From contig CAYFZR010000087.1 of the NCBI GenBank assembly GCA_964347835.1, positions 1 through 36,223 on the forward strand: a stretch of 36,223 nucleotides of DNA, in the 5' to 3' direction. Positions within the stretch are counted from its first letter, which is position 1; each line of letters opens with the position of its first letter. Below, piece by piece: positions 1 to 7,975 of the stretch. This DNA is from CAYFZR01 sp964347835 [NCBI: uncultured archaeon]. GTDB taxonomy: Archaea; CAYFZR01. The position numbers and the translations under genes are program-made. The notes under the pieces were generated by a model. The model was not told the DNA's origin. It saw nothing but the letters and a program-made list of their open reading frames with translations, and did not search any database.

Positions 1-195
1 GGTGATAAGGGCTGAAAGCATCTAAGCCCGAAGCATCTCCCAAAAATAGATGGCCATTCCTTTGCTAAATACGGGCTAGGCGACTAGAACGTGAGCAAGG
101 GACGAAGGCTAGGATAAAAGATCCTTTTGATAGGACGGTGGTGTAAGTACCAAGGCAACGAGGTATTCAGCCAGCCGTTACTAACCGCCTAAGAT
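1..195 (+). rRNA. rrl: 23S rRNA, 3' end (partial)
   Basis: Large-subunit rRNA whose 5' part lies before the window. The text GGGCTGAAAGCATCTAAGC near the start and TACCAAGGCAACGAGGTATT further on match the conserved 3' domain (helices around H95-H101) of archaeal 23S rRNA. The mature 3' end is not sharply defined; it lies around 188-200, just after the segment resembling the archaeal CTACTAA-type terminus. No 5S rRNA follows within the window, so 5S is either unlinked or located elsewhere. Confidence 0.93.
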
Positions 196-254
196 GAGAG
201 TCTCGAAAGGTTTCAACTTGTACGATACACTGGATTGGTTGGTTTCTTATTCTA

Positions 255-273
255 TTTTTTGAAATTCAAAAAA
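255..273. terminator. Candidate rRNA transcription terminator (perfect A/T inverted repeat)
   Basis: Six T, GAA, one A, TTC, six A: a perfect 9-bp inverted repeat around a single base, about 60 bases past the 23S end. The T-run is a plausible archaeal intrinsic termination signal on the plus strand, with the mirror-image A-run on the other side. The hairpin itself would be weak because it is nearly all A/T. The role is inferred from position. Confidence 0.45.
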
Positions 274-327
274 CCTTGGATGATGTCCTGACTCGATCTA
301 TGTTTTTTAAATAATAGAATCTTCAGG

Positions 328-350
328 AAAAGCTGCATTCCGAAGGAAAT
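328..350. repeat. Repeat family R1, short copy with internal deletion
   Basis: Carries both ends of the R1 element seen at 5179, 8498 and 10346: the left part (A-run, CTGCAT) joined directly to the right part (CCGAAGGAAATG). The roughly 17 middle bases present in the full copies are missing. It sits in the spacer between the 23S rRNA and the radical SAM gene, next to a copy of repeat R2. Confidence 0.55.
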
Positions 351-351
351 G

Positions 352-406
352 TAAAAAATGATATCGTAATAATTATTGTAAAAACATAAACTATTTCTGT
401 AATGAG
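352..406. repeat. Repeat family R2, copy A
   Basis: About 55 bases starting TAAAAAATGATATC and ending TAATGAG. They match 5401-5455 at about 46 of 55 positions by my hand alignment, without gaps. A/T-rich and non-coding in both places. It lies immediately after the short R1 copy, and at the second locus R1 and R2 occur in the same order. Function unknown; it could be a promoter-containing segment or the remnant of a mobile element. Confidence 0.6.
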
Positions 407-458
407 TAATAGACGTTTTTCAAGGTTTTTTCGACCTATGTGAGGGATAGGTAGTACG

Positions 459-1565
459 ATGAACACTACTGCGGGTTTGATTTATCACAAGAGAGGGCTA
501 CTTAGTCCTGCAAGACAAAAAAATTTGCGACAAGAAACTGTCTTCGAGTCCTGTCCCGTACCCACATCAGCAGTTGTAAACATCGAAGGTCGCTGCAATT
601 CTCGGTGCCTCTACTGTCCTTCTTGGCGCTCTGCAAATCCACCCGAAATTAGTGGGGAAAGATGGAAGGATATTTTCGACCAATTATGGGACCTAGGAGT
701 GAAGGAGCTGGTTTTGAGCGGCGGTGAACCTCTGCTGCGGAAAGATATACCAGAGCTTGTGGCCTATGCCTCTGATCTAGGATTTACGGTTAGCCTACTA
801 ACCAATGGAATCTTACTTACCAACAGACTTGCTTCCCTTCTGGCTGAATCTGGCCTAGATTATCTAAATCTGTCGCTCGACAGCTTGGATAAAGACACTT
901 ATTTGCGGTTGAGAGGCGTGCCTTTGACACGACTTGTCTCTGCTATAGAAGCAGTCCGCTATCTCGCAAGTCGGCCTCTGCATCTCCAGTGTGCCTTTAC
1001 TTGCGTTGTCACTATGCTTAATTTGGGTGAAATCCCCTCTTTCATCAAGTGGGCTAATGCCCAGGGTATCGCGGTTATGCTGCAACCCTACCACTATGTT
1101 CCTGGGTTTAAGGTTCCAGAACTTCTGCCAACTGCCGACAACATAGATCGACTGGCCGAGTTGATGAAGGAAGTGATCTCGATGCAGGCAACTGGATTCG
1201 AGGTATGGAATAGTGAGCACTACCTGAACAGTATACCTTCTTTCATGCTGGATAGGGAATTAATTGGTGGGAGCCCTTGCCTAGCTGCCTATCGGGGAGT
1301 AAATATTGATGTGAACCTCGATGTGCGGCCATGCTGGTATCTTCCGCCAGTCGGCAACCTTAACAGAGCATCGCTTGACCACATATGGTGTTCGGAGGAA
1401 TTCCAAGCAGCAAGACAAAGGATGAGAAGGCTTGAGTGTCCACGTTGTATGCTGCTTTGCCATGATAAGGGATTAGGTGAAACTCTTGAGACTCAATGGG
1501 CGGTGGGAACAAGAGCACTTTTATCCAAAAACTCAGCTCAAAGGCCCGAATCAAGAAGGAAATAG
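459..1565 (+). CDS. Radical SAM protein with SPASM/twitch-like C-terminus
   Basis: A 368-residue radical SAM enzyme. The CxxxCxxC cluster motif is C46-C50-C53, followed by the SAM-binding GGE at residues 88-90 (SGGEPL) in a TIM-barrel core. The C-terminal part has further cysteines (C274, C292, C327, C330, C334) spaced like the auxiliary Fe-S sites of SPASM/twitch proteins, which commonly modify peptides or proteins; the substrate here is unknown. Start ATG 459 has a purine-rich GTGAGGGATAGG upstream. It is the first gene of an apparent operon with a CIA30-like protein and a glycosyltransferase. Its G+C (about half in 601-660) is higher than most of the window, consistent with acquisition by transfer. 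Confidence 0.85.
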   Translation: MNTTAGLIYHKRGLLSPARQKNLRQETVFESCPVPTSAVVNIEGRCNSRCLYCPSWRSANPPEISGERWKDIFDQLWDLGVKELVLSGGEPLLRKDIPELVAYASDLGFTVSLLTNGILLTNRLASLLAESGLDYLNLSLDSLDKDTYLRLRGVPLTRLVSAIEAVRYLASRPLHLQCAFTCVVTMLNLGEIPSFIKWANAQGIAVMLQPYHYVPGFKVPELLPTADNIDRLAELMKEVISMQATGFEVWNSEHYLNSIPSFMLDRELIGGSPCLAAYRGVNIDVNLDVRPCWYLPPVGNLNRASLDHIWCSEEFQAARQRMRRLECPRCMLLCHDKGLGETLETQWAVGTRALLSKNSAQRPESRRK

Positions 1566-1581
1566 ACAGGAGGGATTTATA

Positions 1582-2328
1582 ATGGAAGATTATAAAGATA
1601 AAGTTGCTATGATTGTTTTAGTTTTAGTTGTTATATTGTTTTTTGCTGGTTATTTAAAACCTCATGTTTGGGATAAACGAGAAATCGTGACTCCAGTACA
1701 AAAGAGCCCTCCGCCTAAGCCACCAGCGCCGCCAACAAGCCCTCCGCCTAAGCCACCAGCGCCGCCAGAAGGCCGGACGGCAGTCCTGATCGATGATCTC
1801 GAAGATGGCAACAGAGAAAACGAATTTGGAGGGCTTTGGTTTACTTATGATGATAGGCACTTTGGTGGTGATTCAAAGGTGTCCCCTGAAGGCTTTGGAG
1901 TTTTCAAGCCAAGCGAAGATGGAGCGTTTGGCTCGTACAAATGTGCTCGAATTACAGGCAGAGTGACTACAACCCATCCGGATGGCTTCATCGGCATGGG
2001 GACCGACCTACGTCACCCCAACAATCCCGTAGACATCAGAGAATATAACGGAATCGAATTTTGGACGAGGGGCGATGGCAAGACATACCGTCTTAAGATT
2101 CGCTCTAAGGCTACGGGAGACTATGACGATTACCGATACGATTTTGTAGCTACTGAGGAGTGGACGCGTCTCATTATTGACTTCGAGGATCTCCAACAAG
2201 AAGGCTGGGGCAAGAAAGTCAGCTTGGATGAGGCGTTAAGTGGAGTAATCAGCATCACCTTCCAGACAGTTGGTCAACCCCATGCTTCTGTGGAGCTTGC
2301 TGTGGATTGCATAAGATTCCTAAAGTAG
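1582..2328 (+). CDS. Membrane-anchored CIA30/carbohydrate-binding-like protein
   Basis: 248 residues. The start at ATG 1582 is chosen for the AGGAGGG site 7 bases before it, giving a short N-terminus, one membrane segment (about residues 9-25, VAMIVLVLVVILFFAGYL) and a proline-rich linker. The outer domain (about 70-248) is a beta-sandwich-like region with LIDDLEDGN at its start, EYNGIEFWTRGDG, EEWTRLIIDFEDL and a C-terminal VDCIRF. This is the pattern of CIA30 and family-11-like carbohydrate-binding domains. It is probably anchored in the membrane with the domain outside. It lies 16 bases after the radical SAM gene, so co-transcription is likely. Ligand unknown. Confidence 0.72.
   Translation: MEDYKDKVAMIVLVLVVILFFAGYLKPHVWDKREIVTPVQKSPPPKPPAPPTSPPPKPPAPPEGRTAVLIDDLEDGNRENEFGGLWFTYDDRHFGGDSKVSPEGFGVFKPSEDGAFGSYKCARITGRVTTTHPDGFIGMGTDLRHPNNPVDIREYNGIEFWTRGDGKTYRLKIRSKATGDYDDYRYDFVATEEWTRLIIDFEDLQQEGWGKKVSLDEALSGVISITFQTVGQPHASVELAVDCIRFLK
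1705..1767 (+). repeat. Tandem 30-bp repeat encoding a Pro/Lys linker
   Basis: The 30 bases at 1705-1734 are repeated exactly at 1738-1767, with three bases between. They encode SPPPKPPAPP twice, the proline-rich stalk between the membrane anchor and the outer domain of the CIA30-like protein. The exact identity suggests recent duplication; linker length is probably variable among relatives. Confidence 0.9.
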
Positions 2329-2400
2329 GTAGGTCGACCCGCTGCATATTGAAAAAACACTGAAGGCCATTCCCTGAATAAAGACCAAAGAGGAATTAGC

Positions 2401-3585
2401 ATGCAGTGTAAAACCGATGATGAGGCTGGTTCACATAAAACGAGTTCGATTACTCGAAACTCACGAGGCATTTCCGTAGTAATTCCAACCTTTAAGCGAG
2501 TCGAAATGTGCCGGTCTCTCCTCGCTTCGCTGAGAGACAGCCGACAAAGGTTGAATGATCCTGTGGAAATAATAGTAGTAGATGACAGTCCTTCCGCCGA
2601 GGCTGAGCAAATCAAAGCTCTCTGTACAAAATATGGCGCAAAATACCACTTCAGAAAGCTGGGGGTAAGCGCGAAACGTAACTTTGGAGCCAGAATAGCG
2701 TCTCATCCCATAATCTTATTTATCGATTCCGACTGCGAGGCGACTCCCGAACTTCTAGTGGAACACTTAGCTCTCTACAATAAAAATGAGCAAATTGTCG
2801 CCGTGTTGGGGCGGACAGAGTTCAAAGGATCGGAGAGTTTCACATGGAAAACTCTCCAATTTACACCTTTTCTGGAGCCGTTTCGTTTCGCGGATAGCGA
2901 AATACAGAGGGTCTGGGGACCCTCTAACAACCTTTCGTGCCGAAAAGAGATTTTTGAACGGGTGGGTGGATTTGATGAAACATTCCCCAATAAGCCAGGA
3001 GGTGAAGATGTAGATTTTGGAATTCGTCTTTACAAAGAAGGTTTTACGCTTACAACAAGCCCCAGGGCCATTGTTCTCCATACCACGGAGACCTGGAAGG
3101 CACTTAGCCAGGCGTTCAATCGGCTATTCAATTGGGGACGGGGAGAATTCTATCTATATTACAACTATAGCGAAGATCTTTATTATGACTGCCCTAAAGC
3201 CATGGCCCTGTTCTTGCTTATGATACCTATTGCCCTAGCATCTGCTTTCCTGACCAAAGACCTACAATGGTTGATTCTGTCCCCGCTGTTTTTGGCGGTG
3301 AATTTTTCAAGTCGGATCATCCTGCACCTTGGCTTCAACCCTGACAGGTTGGCACGTGCAACACATGTACTGGTATCGGAAATCCTCTTGTTGGTGTATG
3401 AGAGCGGTCTTGCCTTTGAATGTCTAAAAAGACGCTGGTTCTTACCCTTGTACCACCGCTTAATTATTGTGCCTGAGGAGGCAAGTATGAGTTGGAACGC
3501 TCAGGTATTCAACACTTGGGCTACTTTTGCCCAGTTAATCATCAGCATTTTTTTAGTAGCTTATTGTGTTTGCCACATAAAATGA
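2401..3585 (+). CDS. Family 2 glycosyltransferase with C-terminal membrane segments
   Basis: 394 residues, GT-A fold inverting glycosyltransferase (GT2). The domain starts at about residue 24 (ISVVIPTFKR), with the acidic nucleotide-binding DD at 61-62, the metal-binding DSD at 109-111, and the acceptor/catalytic-base region GGEDVDF at 200-206. Two hydrophobic stretches after residue 240 and one at the C-terminus should hold it in the membrane. It probably transfers a sugar from a nucleotide- or lipid-linked donor during surface glycan or glycoprotein synthesis. A weak GAGGAA site precedes ATG 2401. The downstream remnant at 4601-4996 comes from a related GT2. Confidence 0.85.
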   Translation: MQCKTDDEAGSHKTSSITRNSRGISVVIPTFKRVEMCRSLLASLRDSRQRLNDPVEIIVVDDSPSAEAEQIKALCTKYGAKYHFRKLGVSAKRNFGARIASHPIILFIDSDCEATPELLVEHLALYNKNEQIVAVLGRTEFKGSESFTWKTLQFTPFLEPFRFADSEIQRVWGPSNNLSCRKEIFERVGGFDETFPNKPGGEDVDFGIRLYKEGFTLTTSPRAIVLHTTETWKALSQAFNRLFNWGRGEFYLYYNYSEDLYYDCPKAMALFLLMIPIALASAFLTKDLQWLILSPLFLAVNFSSRIILHLGFNPDRLARATHVLVSEILLLVYESGLAFECLKRRWFLPLYHRLIIVPEEASMSWNAQVFNTWATFAQLIISIFLVAYCVCHIK

Positions 3586-3615
3586 CCGAACTAACTAGAA
3601 AGGAGGTGAGAGAAA

Positions 3616-3942
3616 ATGACGATTGCGTGGATAATCATCGTGATTATCGTGATCGCTGTAATTGTCCTGTTTTTTAGATCACGACACGTTACGGAGGCCA
3701 TGATAATAAGCAAGGGAATGAAAACCATGGGTAAAGTCCTAAAAAGTGAGAGTGTAAGAACAACTGACATGTATGGAAGAGTACATATCACTAATTATAT
3801 CACCTACGAATTTACTGACCACATTGGCAGGAAATGGACCGATAGAAAAAAAGTGGGTGCAAAATTGGCGCGCAAAGCGGAAGGTGACGACATTACAGTG
3901 TACTATTTGCCCAAGCGCCCTGAAAAAAGCACGGTAGAATAG
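3616..3942 (+). CDS. DUF3592-like membrane protein
   Basis: 108 residues with one N-terminal membrane segment (about 4-20), then a small beta-rich domain. The pattern MGKVLKSES, ITYEFTDHIGRKW and GDDITVYYLPKRPEKS matches the DUF3592 layout (x-G-x-V, Y-x-F-x-d-x-x-G, G-D-x-v-x-V-x-Y-x-P-x-x-P). A very strong AAAGGAGGTGAGA site stands before ATG 3616. Function of the family is unknown. It lies 30 bases after the glycosyltransferase and probably belongs to the same transcription unit. Confidence 0.7.
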   Translation: MTIAWIIIVIIVIAVIVLFFRSRHVTEAMIISKGMKTMGKVLKSESVRTTDMYGRVHITNYITYEFTDHIGRKWTDRKKVGAKLARKAEGDDITVYYLPKRPEKSTVE

Positions 3943-4219
3943 GGTCTGACAGCTGGCCTTTGTGGGTATCTGCTGCAGCTACGAGGTAACAATCCTCCAT
4001 AATGTTTAGTCAGATACTTGAAAAATAAGTTTGAGATGGCAGGTTTGAGTACCTAAATGGTGTTAGTGGATCAAGGGCTCAAAGTCAAGTATTCATCATG
4101 TATCAACGTAAAAGGGGACTAAGCTGGATTTCCTGTGTACATGGTGATAATGAGAATATGGGAGATTATACTGAATTAACAAGAGGGCATTTTAATATTA
4201 CAATTACTTGGAGGCATAG
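3943..4219. other. Non-coding stretch, no feature recognised
   Basis: No convincing reading frame or structure found. It separates the intact 459-3942 block from the glycosyltransferase remnants and may itself be decayed coding sequence. A GGAGG at 4210-4214 serves the remnant that starts at 4220. Confidence 0.4.
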
Positions 4220-4614
4220 ATGAATAATTCTATAGCACATCTCAAAAGAGTATATTTGCCACTTTCTGAAACTTTCATTTTTGAACAGATAAAAAACATC
4301 AAAACATTCGACTCAGTTGTAATTCAGGGAAAACCGAGAATTTAGATTATTTTCCATATAGACTGGTTATCACTCCTTTTGAATCCCTTAATTGCCTTAA
4401 TTTGTTAGCCTCTAACCCCAAACTTTTATTTTTGAAAAAATTAAAGCACATCAACAGCCTTAAAAAAACACGTTCCTATTTTAAGAGAATTTTTAAAGAG
4501 TATAGTATTAGGCTTTTACACTCCCATTTTGGTCCTGATGGCGTATACTACCTTCCATTAAAAAAATGGTTTAATCTGCCAATGATTACTTCATTTTACG
4601 GTGTCAGGTGGTGA
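4220..4614 (+). pseudogene. Glycosyltransferase family 4 N-terminal remnant, frameshifted and truncated
   Basis: ATG 4220 follows a GGAGG site and reads about 40 residues containing RVYLPLSETFIFEQIKN, the N-terminus of GT4-type (colanic-acid/exopolysaccharide-like) glycosyltransferases, then stops at about 4345. The same protein continues in another frame from about 4335 (ENLDYFPYRLVITPF) through LLHSHFGPDGVYYLPLKKW and PMITSFYG, the typical end of the first 110-120 residues of the family. At about 4600 the homology ends abruptly at a joint with a different gene. One frameshift plus loss of roughly two thirds of the protein marks it as dead. Confidence 0.82.
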
Positions 4615-4996
4615 TCAAGACTTTGGCTGGCGACTAACGTGGAAAGGATATAAAATTATTTTTGATCCATACGCAATAGTCTATCATAAACACAGAACAA
4701 CCCTTTACAGATATTTGAAACAAAACTTCAAGTATGGATATGGATATGCAGGCTTATTTAAAAAACATAAGGACACGTTAGGGATGAAATACCAAGTTGG
4801 ATTTGATGGAGGCGGATATAAAAGAATGGTTTTTGATTTAATACTAAGGATACCTTGGAGGATCATAACAGTACCTCGGAGAAATGAGGATAAAACTCTG
4901 TACCTAACAGAACCAATATGTAATTTCATCGAAGTTTTTGGGAGTAAACTGGGACTAATTTACGGGAGTATAAAACATAGGGTATTGTGTTTATAG
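4601..4996 (+). pseudogene. Glycosyltransferase family 2 C-terminal remnant
   Basis: 131 residues beginning inside the conserved GGxDxDFGWRLTWKGYKI motif of GT2 enzymes (here SGGDQDFGWRLTWKGYK), followed by the usual DPYAIVYHKHRTT and YLKQNFKYGYGYAGLFKKH segments. The N-terminal ~200 residues with the DxD motif are absent because the sequence joins a GT4 remnant in another frame at about 4600. The remaining part is uninterrupted, so the deletion may be recent. Translation of the fragment is unlikely to give an active enzyme. Confidence 0.82.
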
Positions 4997-5178
4997 ATTT
5001 GTAAAATGAAAAGCTTCTTTTTTTAAGCATAAGATCGTAGGTCCTAATGCGTTGTTATTGAAAAAAAGTTAGGTAGTATGTGTTGAGACATAAGAGTTGG
5101 ACACCAAAACTTTAAGAAGTTAGGCGCCTTGCATATACGCCACAACGATATCTCATGTTGCCCTGGTTAACTTGGATC

Positions 5179-5216
5179 AAAAAACTGCATACCACCAAAA
5201 TTTGATTACCGAAGGA
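5179..5216. repeat. Repeat family R1, full copy 1
   Basis: A-run, ACTGCATACCACC, AAAATTTGATT, ACCGAAGGA. It differs from the copies at 8498 and 10346 at only a few positions. On the minus strand it reads TCCTTCGGTAATC ... GGTATGCAGTTTTTT, ending in a T-run. No gene lies close upstream on the minus strand here. Confidence 0.75.
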
Positions 5217-5400
5217 TAGATTATCGACCGAGCAGCTTAAGAATTAAGACTTCAAACTAAATTAAAAGGTTCTTCAATTCATTTAAATTACTCTTTTTAG
5301 AATTTTTCCAATCATAAATTTTTTGTTGAAATACATAATTTCAACGAGAACTTTAAAGGCGCTAAAATTTAGGACATTGAAAAAACAGTCTAATTAAAGT

Positions 5401-5455
5401 TAAAAAATGATATCTTAATAATTAACGTGAAAGCATAAATTATTACTTTAATGAA
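5401..5455. repeat. Repeat family R2, copy B
   Basis: Starts TAAAAAATGATATC like copy A at 352. Differences are scattered substitutions without gaps over about 55 bases. It lies 185 bases after a full R1 copy, in the same relative order as at the 23S-proximal locus. Confidence 0.6.
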
Positions 5456-5697
5456 TTTATCTCCGCTGAATTTTTATTTTGAGGCCTTGATAACTTTGAA
5501 GGATAAAGCAATTACATTTTATCTTCTCATAGCTATTCTAAACTACAAAGACTCATAAGTTAGAGATTTCGAGAAAATAGACCCATCTACGTTATAAAAC
5601 AACTACACAAATTCAAAAACTAAACATTTCAAGAAAATAGATTTATTTAAATCAGAAAAAAACATTAGAGACTCATTTTTAGCCAATTTTCAATAAA

Positions 5698-5705
5698 ATT
5701 TATAT
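5698..5705 (+). promoter_or_regulatory. TATA box of the TPR-HEAT lipoprotein gene
   Basis: TTTATATA, a good archaeal TATA box. Transcription would be expected about 25 bases downstream, near 5726-5730, leaving a leader of about 90 bases before ATG 5821. The predicted start coincides with the left arm of the inverted repeat at 5728-5775. Confidence 0.5.
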
Positions 5706-5727
5706 ATTTTGAGATGTTTAATAAAAA

Positions 5728-5775
5728 TAGACCAAAATTGGGGATTTTTACCAATGAGGCGAGAATACTGGTCTA
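5728..5775 (+). promoter_or_regulatory. Inverted repeat in the leader of the TPR-HEAT gene
   Basis: TAGACCA at 5728-5734 and its perfect complement TGGTCTA at 5769-5775 enclose 34 bases. The repeat begins where transcription is predicted to start, so the RNA would begin with a 7-bp stem. It could be an RNA stability or regulatory structure, or a DNA operator. No regulator can be assigned. Confidence 0.4.
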
Positions 5776-5820
5776 AGATATAGTGGTTTAGTTATGTTTT
5801 ACGACCACTAGGGGTTCAGG

Positions 5821-7551
5821 ATGAAAAGAAAAAGATTGATTCTGATTTTGAGCCTATTAATCGTAATAGGATTGTCTGGGTGCACTGCTTTAACATGGTA
5901 TAGCACAGGGTTCGCTTTATACAAATTAGGAAGATATGACGAGGCAATAAAGTGCTATGATAAGGCAATAGAGATAGATCCTAACCGTGCTGAACCATGG
6001 GCACAAAAAGGATTCATTTTCTTTGAATTAGAAAGATATGATGAGGCAATAAACTGTTTTGATAAGGCAATAGAGATAAACCCTAACTATGCTGAGATAT
6101 GGGCCAGCAAAGGAGCCGCTTTATTGTTCTTAGAAAGATATAACGAGTCAATAGAATGCTTGGATAGGGCTATAGAGAGAGATCCCAACCATGCTGAGAT
6201 ATTATGGGCTAGCAAAGGAAAGGCTTTATATAAATTAGAAAGATATAACGAGTCAATAGAATGCTTTGATAGGGCTATAGAGATAGATCCTAACTTTGCA
6301 GTAACATGGCACCTCAAAGGAAAGGCTTTATACAAATTAGGAAGATATGACGAGGCAATAAAGTGCTATGATAAGGCATTGGAAATAAACCCCAATTATA
6401 CTTTGGCACGGAATAACAAAAAAGCTGCTTTAGATAAGCTTAGAGATGAAAGAGCGGTAGAGCCTCTAATTCAGGCTCTGAAGGATGAAGATAGTGATGT
6501 TCGAGGGAGAGCAGCAATAGCTCTTGATAAACTTGGATGGAAGCCTAAAAACGATACAGAAAAAGCATGCTACTTAGTTGCAAAAAGAAAATGGATTGAA
6601 GTAGTAAATATAGGAAAGCCAGCAGTAGAACCTCTTATTCAGGCTCTGAAGGATGAGAATAGAGATGTTCGAGAGGAAGCGGCAAAGGCTCTAGGAAATA
6701 TAGGAGATGAAAGAGCGGTAGAGCCTCTCATTCAGGCTCTGAAGGATGAAGATAGCCGTGTTCGAGGGGGGGCAGCAATAGCTCTTGGAAAGATAAAAGA
6801 TCCAAGGACAGTAATGCCTCTCATTCAGGCTCTGAAGGACAAAAATAGCAATGTTCGAGATGAAGCAGCAAGGGCTCTTGGAGAGACAAAAGATCCAAGG
6901 GCAGTAGAGCCCCTTATTAAGGCTCTGAAGGATGAGTATTCTTTTGTTCGAATAAGAGCAGCAAGGGCTCTAGGAAATATAGGAGATGAAAGAGCGGTAG
7001 AACCTCTTATTCAGGCTCTGAAGGATGAAGATAGTCGTGTTAGAAAGGGAGCAACAATAGCTCTTGGTGAGATAGGAGAGCCAGCGGTAGAACCTCTTAT
7101 TCAGGCTCTGAAAGATGAGTATTCTTTTGTTCGAATAAGAGCGGCAGTAGTTCTTGGAGAGATAAAAGATCCAAGAGCAGTAGAGCCTCTCATTCAGGCT
7201 CTGAAAGATGAAAGTTTTAGTGTTCAATGGGAAGCAAAAAAAGCTCTTGTAAAAATAGGAGAGCCAGCAGTAGAATCTCTTATTGAGGCTCTGAAGGATA
7301 AAAGTTGGAGCGTTCGAGATGAAGCAGCAAGGGCTCTTGGAGAGATAGGAGAACCAGCTGTAGACCCCTTAATTCAGGCTCTGAAGGATAAAAATAGCAA
7401 TGTTCGAGGGGGGGCAGCAAGGGCTCTTGGAGAGATAGGAGATGTAAGGTCGGTAGAACCCCTCAATCAGGTGGCTTTGAAGGATGAAGATAGTGATGTT
7501 CGAGAGGCTGCAAAAGAGGCTTTAAAGAAAATCAGGGCAAAGAAAAGCTGA
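5821..7551 (+). CDS. TPR and HEAT-repeat lipoprotein
   Basis: 576 residues. The N-terminus is a lipoprotein signal (MKRKR, hydrophobic stretch, lipobox LSGC with C21), so it is probably exported and lipid-anchored outside the cell. Residues ~28-205 are about five TPRs ([21 protein letters not shown] type); residues ~210-570 are eleven ~31-residue HEAT/PBS-lyase-type repeats ([17 protein letters not shown]). HEAT 1 and 2 are separated by an insert ([20 protein letters not shown]) that recurs in such proteins elsewhere. Both parts form protein-binding solenoids; no catalytic domain is seen. The DNA repeats are nearly identical, and two one-codon insertions (AEILW in a TPR, NQVALKD in the last HEAT) show ongoing slippage. 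Confidence 0.88.
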   Translation: MKRKRLILILSLLIVIGLSGCTALTWYSTGFALYKLGRYDEAIKCYDKAIEIDPNRAEPWAQKGFIFFELERYDEAINCFDKAIEINPNYAEIWASKGAALLFLERYNESIECLDRAIERDPNHAEILWASKGKALYKLERYNESIECFDRAIEIDPNFAVTWHLKGKALYKLGRYDEAIKCYDKALEINPNYTLARNNKKAALDKLRDERAVEPLIQALKDEDSDVRGRAAIALDKLGWKPKNDTEKACYLVAKRKWIEVVNIGKPAVEPLIQALKDENRDVREEAAKALGNIGDERAVEPLIQALKDEDSRVRGGAAIALGKIKDPRTVMPLIQALKDKNSNVRDEAARALGETKDPRAVEPLIKALKDEYSFVRIRAARALGNIGDERAVEPLIQALKDEDSRVRKGATIALGEIGEPAVEPLIQALKDEYSFVRIRAAVVLGEIKDPRAVEPLIQALKDESFSVQWEAKKALVKIGEPAVESLIEALKDKSWSVRDEAARALGEIGEPAVDPLIQALKDKNSNVRGGAARALGEIGDVRSVEPLNQVALKDEDSDVREAAKEALKKIRAKKS

Positions 7552-7582
7552 ATAGTTAAAAAGCCGAGGGGAGTGAACAAAA

Positions 7583-7975
7583 ATGGAGAAAAAAACGAAA
7601 AAGTGGGTATGGCCGGCAATCACGGACTTGGAATCCGCAAAGTTTGCAGCTCGTCAGGGTTTCTATGCTGCTGTTTTTTTAGCAGTTATATCAGCTTTGA
7701 TTGTAATAGTAATGGTGGATCTATGGGGATTGGTTGATGTTGTGTTATATGCAGTTATAGCTTTAGGAATATATAAAATGTACAGAATCGCTTCTATCGC
7801 AGGATTAACTAGGTCTTTGCTTGGTATAGGTTCTCTATGGGTTGTAAATCTTGATGTGTCTATATTAAGTTATGTAATAGTAATACTTCCGTTTCTAGTT
7901 CTTGTACTAATGTTCATAAACTCAGTACGTGGAACATTTGTTCATCATAAATTTGTTAAAGAGAGGGAAAAATGA
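7583..7975 (+). CDS. Small membrane protein of unknown function
   Basis: 130 residues. A soluble N-terminus (KKWVWPAITDLESAKFAARQG) is followed by three or four hydrophobic helices (about 27-50, 52-70, 80-88 and 94-113) and a charged C-terminus. I do not recognise the family. It lies 31 bases after the TPR-HEAT gene, with GGGGAGTG before ATG 7583, so it is likely co-transcribed with it. Its stop codon overlaps an ATG at 7972 (ATGA), suggesting translational coupling to the next small frame. Confidence 0.75.
   Translation: MEKKTKKWVWPAITDLESAKFAARQGFYAAVFLAVISALIVIVMVDLWGLVDVVLYAVIALGIYKMYRIASIAGLTRSLLGIGSLWVVNLDVSILSYVIVILPFLVLVLMFINSVRGTFVHHKFVKEREK

Larger units (their letters stand above)
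4997..5695. other. A/T-rich intergenic region with repeats
   Basis: About 700 bases without a supported gene. It holds one copy each of R1 (5179-5216) and R2 (5401-5455). It also holds an imperfect direct duplication of about 60 bases: one unit near 5545-5605 and the next near 5606-5665, sharing AACTACA at the start and GAAAATAGA later. I see no RNA gene in it. Confidence 0.5.

Noticed and set aside
290-300. ATGATG ... CTGA resembling a C/D box RNA after 23S, and TGATGA near 8540-8575 and 10390
   Set aside because: Boxes C and D are too close together or lack the paired C'/D' arrangement; no 16S/23S guide was testable by eye.
190-458. Possible 5S rRNA or tRNA after 23S
   Set aside because: No 5S-like helices or conserved loop sequences and no TTCNANNC-type T arm; only A/T repeats found.
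864-1220. Long minus-strand open frames opposite the radical SAM gene (and similar mirror frames through the ribosomal operon)
   Set aside because: No ribosome sites or recognisable domains; the opposite strand has clear conserved proteins.
459-1565. RiPP (mycofactocin-like) cluster
   Set aside because: A radical SAM and a GT2 are adjacent, but no precursor peptide, RRE/PqqD protein or dehydrogenase is visible.
5821-7551. CRISPR-like array because of regular repeats
   Set aside because: Repeats are in frame, ~93 bases apart without unique spacers, and encode HEAT units.
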